A DNA stretch of 16,601 nt, from assembly GCA_030550225.1 (NCBI GenBank), contig JAUQPV010000027.1, positions 1 through 16,601 on the forward strand. The letters are read 5' to 3'. The position numbers and the translations under genes were made by a program. Under the pieces are notes generated by a model, which worked only from the letters and a program-made list of their open reading frames with translations, had not been told where the DNA came from and did no database searches. The stretch comes from Acidobacteriota bacterium (GTDB taxonomy: Bacteria; Acidobacteriota; HRBIN11). Of this stretch, positions 14,051 to 16,601 are shown in pieces. Position 1 is the stretch's first letter, and each line of letters opens with the position of its first letter.

Positions 14051-15050
14051 AAAACATCTGGAGCCGCCAGAGGTCGTGAATATGAACGAGTCCTTCGAGT
14101 CGACCCTCTTCGTTGACGACGATCAGGGCCGTGATTTTGAACTTTTCCATCAGACGAAGGGCATCCACCGCCAGGTCGTCGGGCCGGACGGTCTTCGGGT
14201 GGGGGGTCATGACGGCATCGATGGTCAGGCCTTCGACACTCCCATGACGCTCCAAGGTCCGGCGCAAGTCACCGTCTGTGTAAATGCCCACGACGCGATC
14301 GGCCGCATCGACGACGGCCGTACATCCGAATCCCTTCTGGGTCATCTCTCGGACCGCCCGCACCAGAGGGGTCCCAAGGGGGACTCTCGGAACGTCGTCC
14401 CCCGTGTGCATGACTTGGGCAACCCGCAGGAGTTTACGTCCGATGCTCCCTGCTGGATGGAGCCGGGATAAGACGGCTTCGGTGATACCCTTACATCGCA
14501 TCACGGCGACGGCCAGGGCGTCACATAGGGAGAGCATCACAGTCGTGCTGGTCGTAGGCAGGATGCCGTCCGGCGAAGCTTCCTGCAGGAGACCGACGGC
14601 CAGGACGACTTGACTGTAGCGGGCCAAAGCGACATCCCGAGACCTCGTGATGGCTATCGATGGGACGCCCAGACGATGAAGCCACTCAAGAAGGCGCAGA
14701 AGCTCCGGCGTCTCGCCACTGTAGGAGAGAAGGACGACGATATCGTCAGGTGTCACCAGACCTAAATCGCCGTGCAGGGCTTCGACCGGATGTAAGAAAA
14801 GAGAAGGGATCCCCACACTGGTCAAGGTGCCAGCCAGCTTTTTCCCGATGATGCCTGACTTGCCGACGCCGGACACGATCACCCGACCCCGACACGCCGC
14901 CAGGCGCCGGACGGCCTCTGCAAACTCGAGTCCCAACGTCCGGGCGAGTCGGGAAACGGCCTGACCTTCCAGGCGAAGGACCCGTCGTCCGACGGCGACG
15001 ATCTCGGCGTCCGTAAGTGGGACGGATGCGACCTCGTGGGATGCCTTCAT
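14049..15050 (-). CDS. kdsD: D-arabinose-5-phosphate isomerase (KdsD/KpsF/GutQ family)
   Basis: The enzyme interconverts ribulose-5-phosphate and arabinose-5-phosphate, the first step toward Kdo of the lipopolysaccharide inner core. The 333-aa product has a SIS sugar-isomerase domain (about 43-177) and two CBS domains (about 213-272 and 281-333), the usual layout and length. GVGKSG (61-66), HPVEALHGDLG (from 87), SGETPE (111-116) and LHPAGSIGRKLL are conserved. K64, H93, E116 and H198 line up, by memory of the family, with the catalytic set of the E. coli enzyme. ATG 15050 follows GGAG with 8-nt spacing. A longer frame to 15287 only translates repeat R and is rejected. Isolated from other Kdo genes, but it fits the nearby core-glycan genes. 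Confidence 0.94.
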   Translation of the reverse strand: MKASHEVASVPLTDAEIVAVGRRVLRLEGQAVSRLARTLGLEFAEAVRRLAACRGRVIVSGVGKSGIIGKKLAGTLTSVGIPSLFLHPVEALHGDLGLVTPDDIVVLLSYSGETPELLRLLEWLHRLGVPSIAITRSRDVALARYSQVVLAVGLLQEASPDGILPTTSTTVMLSLCDALAVAVMRCKGITEAVLSRLHPAGSIGRKLLRVAQVMHTGDDVPRVPLGTPLVRAVREMTQKGFGCTAVVDAADRVVGIYTDGDLRRTLERHGSVEGLTIDAVMTPHPKTVRPDDLAVDALRLMEKFKITALIVVNEEGRLEGLVHIHDLWRLQMF

Positions 15051-15123
15051 GACCACGGCTCCAGATAGGCTTAGTAGGGACTTGTCGCCCTTAGGGCCAT
15101 CCCTGAGGTACTCCATTATAACA

Positions 15124-15350
15124 AAGCCGTTAGTCCACCAGAATGGCGCAGGACCGGCCTTTCCCATGGCCTGGGAAGCACGGTGTTTCAAAGGTACGGA
15201 GGGACGAAGGGATGATGGGATGGAAGGATGATCCCGACCGGCCCGTCGGCCCAAGACCGGGACTCGTCCCTCCTTCCCTTCAAACAATCGTCCGCCCCCG
15301 AAGGGTCGGAAAAGCCGATCCCATTGGGATTCTCCCGGGCCGAACAGCTA
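15124..15350. repeat. Inverted pair of repeat R around a family C-like array
   Basis: Copy 4 of repeat R (15124-15192, AGCCGTTAGTCCACCAGAAT to CACGGTGTTTCAAAG) is followed by a family C-like array (GGTACGGA, GGGACGAA, GGGATGAT, GGGATGGA). Its complement TCGTCCCTCCTTCCCTTC lies near 15266-15283. The inverted partner of repeat R, about 15287-15350, ends GGCCGAACAGCT. Order and symmetry copy the elements at 6784 and 9719. It fills the gap between the divergent kdsD and purB, which holds no gene. Confidence 0.75.
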
Positions 15351-15359
15351 TGCTAACAT
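15351..15359 (+). promoter_or_regulatory. Possible extended -10 element for purB
   Basis: TGCTAACAT has the TG extension and the same TAACAT hexamer as the nuoB and glycosyltransferase promoters. A weak -35 TTGGGA lies at 15324-15329 with a long spacer. The leader to the ATG at 15395 would be about 30 nt. Confidence 0.45.
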
Positions 15360-15394
15360 AGAAAAGCTCACCCGGTGGCCGGAGGATCGTCCGT

Positions 15395-16601
15395 ATGATT
15401 CCGCGCTACACCCTTCCAGAGATGGCCCGGTGGTGGTCGGATGAGTTCCGCCTCCAGTGCTGGCTGGACGTGGAGATGGCCGTTTTGGAGGCTTTCGTCC
15501 GACTCGGCTGGTTGACTCCCGAAGAGTTCGAGTCGATTCGGTCAAGGGTCCGAGTCTCCGTCGAGGAAGTCCAAGCCCTGGAGGCCCTGACCCAACATGA
15601 CGTCGTCGCCTTTGTCGAAAGCGTCAGTGCCCCGCTGGGCCCCCTGGGACGCTTTATCCATATGGGCCTGACGTCCTCGGACGTCCTGGACACGGCGACG
15701 GCCATTCAACTGCGGGAAAGCTGTGATCAACTCCTTCGCCGGATCGACCGCTTGCGGGAAGTCCTACGGCAAAAGGCTATCGATTACAAGGATGTCCCTT
15801 GCGTCGGCCGAACCCATGGCGTTCATGCCGAGCCGATGACCTTGGGGCTTAAGTTTCTCCTCTGGTACGAAGAGTTCGGTCGTCATCGGGCGCGTCTCGT
15901 AGAGACCCGGGGACGGGTCGCCGTGGGGAAGATCTCGGGCGCCGTCGGCGTTTATGCCCACGTCCCGCCGGAAGTCGAGGCTTATGTATGCGCCAAGTTG
16001 GGCCTTCAGCGGGAGCCCGTATCGAGCCAGATCGTCCCTCGCGATCGGCATGCCGAGTACTTGAACACGTTGGCCCTGATCGGGGCCTCTGTCGAGAAGG
16101 TGGCCCTGGAAGTCCGGCACCTCCAGCGGACCGAGGTCCGGGAGGCGGAAGAGCCCTTCGGGCGGGGCCAGAAGGGCTCGTCGGCCATGCCCCATAAGCG
16201 CAATCCCATCGTCGCCGAGCGTCTGTGCGGCCTGGCCCGGCTCCTCCGGGCTTACGCCCAGACAGGCCTGGAGAACGTGGCACTTTGGCACGAGCGGGAC
16301 ATCAGCCACTCCTCGGTCGAGCGGGTCGTCCTGCCAGACGCCTCGATCTTGTGCGACTACATGCTGGAGCGCCTCACTTGGATCATCGAGCATATGCGCA
16401 TTTACCCAGAACGACTTCGCCAGAACATGGAGATCACCCGAGGTCTGATCTATTCCAGTGGAGTCCTGGTCGCCCTTCTTCGGAAGGGCCTGGACCGGGT
16501 TGCGGCCTATGATTTGGTCCAGCGTTGTTCCATGCGGGTGTGGGAAGAGGGCGTCCCCTTCGCCCAGGCCCTGACGGAAGACGAAACCGTCCGAGCCTAC
16601 C
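15395..16601 (+). CDS. purB: Adenylosuccinate lyase, N-terminal 402 residues (cut by window edge)
   Basis: The enzyme removes fumarate from SAICAR and from adenylosuccinate in purine synthesis. The open frame has the family signature loop GQKGSSAMPHKRNP (258-271) with the catalytic serine, RTHGVHAEP with H141, the nucleotide-binding TSSDVLDTA (93-101), and ERDISHSSVER. This is the shorter Bacillus/Thermotoga-like form of about 430 residues, so only some 30 residues should be missing at the edge. The start ATG 15395 follows GGAGG with 9-nt spacing. Its promoter lies in or next to the repeat element that separates it from the divergent kdsD. Confidence 0.95.
   Translation, partial: MIPRYTLPEMARWWSDEFRLQCWLDVEMAVLEAFVRLGWLTPEEFESIRSRVRVSVEEVQALEALTQHDVVAFVESVSAPLGPLGRFIHMGLTSSDVLDTATAIQLRESCDQLLRRIDRLREVLRQKAIDYKDVPCVGRTHGVHAEPMTLGLKFLLWYEEFGRHRARLVETRGRVAVGKISGAVGVYAHVPPEVEAYVCAKLGLQREPVSSQIVPRDRHAEYLNTLALIGASVEKVALEVRHLQRTEVREAEEPFGRGQKGSSAMPHKRNPIVAERLCGLARLLRAYAQTGLENVALWHERDISHSSVERVVLPDASILCDYMLERLTWIIEHMRIYPERLRQNMEITRGLIYSSGVLVALLRKGLDRVAAYDLVQRCSMRVWEEGVPFAQALTEDETVRAY

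Noticed and set aside
15051..15287. N-terminal extension of kdsD by 79 residues
   Set aside because: It is a translation of repeat R and the octamer array. ATG 15050 has a good ribosome-binding site and gives the family length.

Overview
The window is a high-GC chromosomal segment from a Gram-negative bacterium. The lipopolysaccharide-type genes (KdsD isomerase, GT9 glycosyltransferase, O-antigen ligase), a respiratory complex I operon and a sigma-54 activator support this. Proteins rich in Arg, Val, Trp and Glu and poor in Lys and Asn would suit a thermophile, but that is weak. I cannot name the phylum from sequence alone.

Layout. 1-690: start of a complex I operon on the minus strand, nuoB then nuoC (cut by the window edge), behind a near-consensus promoter. 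950-1630: a DUF429 protein (minus). 1715-5169 (plus): a stand-alone hydantoinase A-type ATPase, then a promoter and the cysO-cysM pair for cysteine synthesis from a protein-bound thiocarboxylate. 5308-6774 (minus): thiamine-monophosphate kinase fused in frame to an RNase HI domain. 7121-9336 (minus): a two-gene operon of GT9 glycosyltransferase and O-antigen ligase. 9941-10178: a dense cluster of DnaA boxes plus an AT-rich stretch, very probably the replication origin. It is followed by dnaN and recF (plus); dnaA is absent. 12487-13671 (minus): a sigma-54 activator without receiver domain, overlapping the 3' end of recF tail-to-tail. 14049-15050 (minus): kdsD. 15395-16601 (plus): purB, cut by the window edge.

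The gaps between genes are unusual. Most carry short tandem arrays with a 7- or 8-nt period. The unit sequence differs from gap to gap, and arrays often occur as inverted pairs that can fold into hairpins. A second dispersed repeat of about 70 bp (four clear copies, three weaker inverted partners) brackets some of these arrays. The clearest case, 6784-7147, is a nested palindrome of three layers. These elements touch gene ends: two unrelated proteins end in the same repeat-derived peptide (KAVxQ-stop).

Best candidates for something new are the nested inverted-array elements, the dnaN-linked origin with an ATTTCCACA box and no dnaA, and the ThiL-RNase HI fusion. The conserved enzymes are firm calls. 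Promoters, origin sub-elements and the roles of the repeats are inference from sequence pattern.
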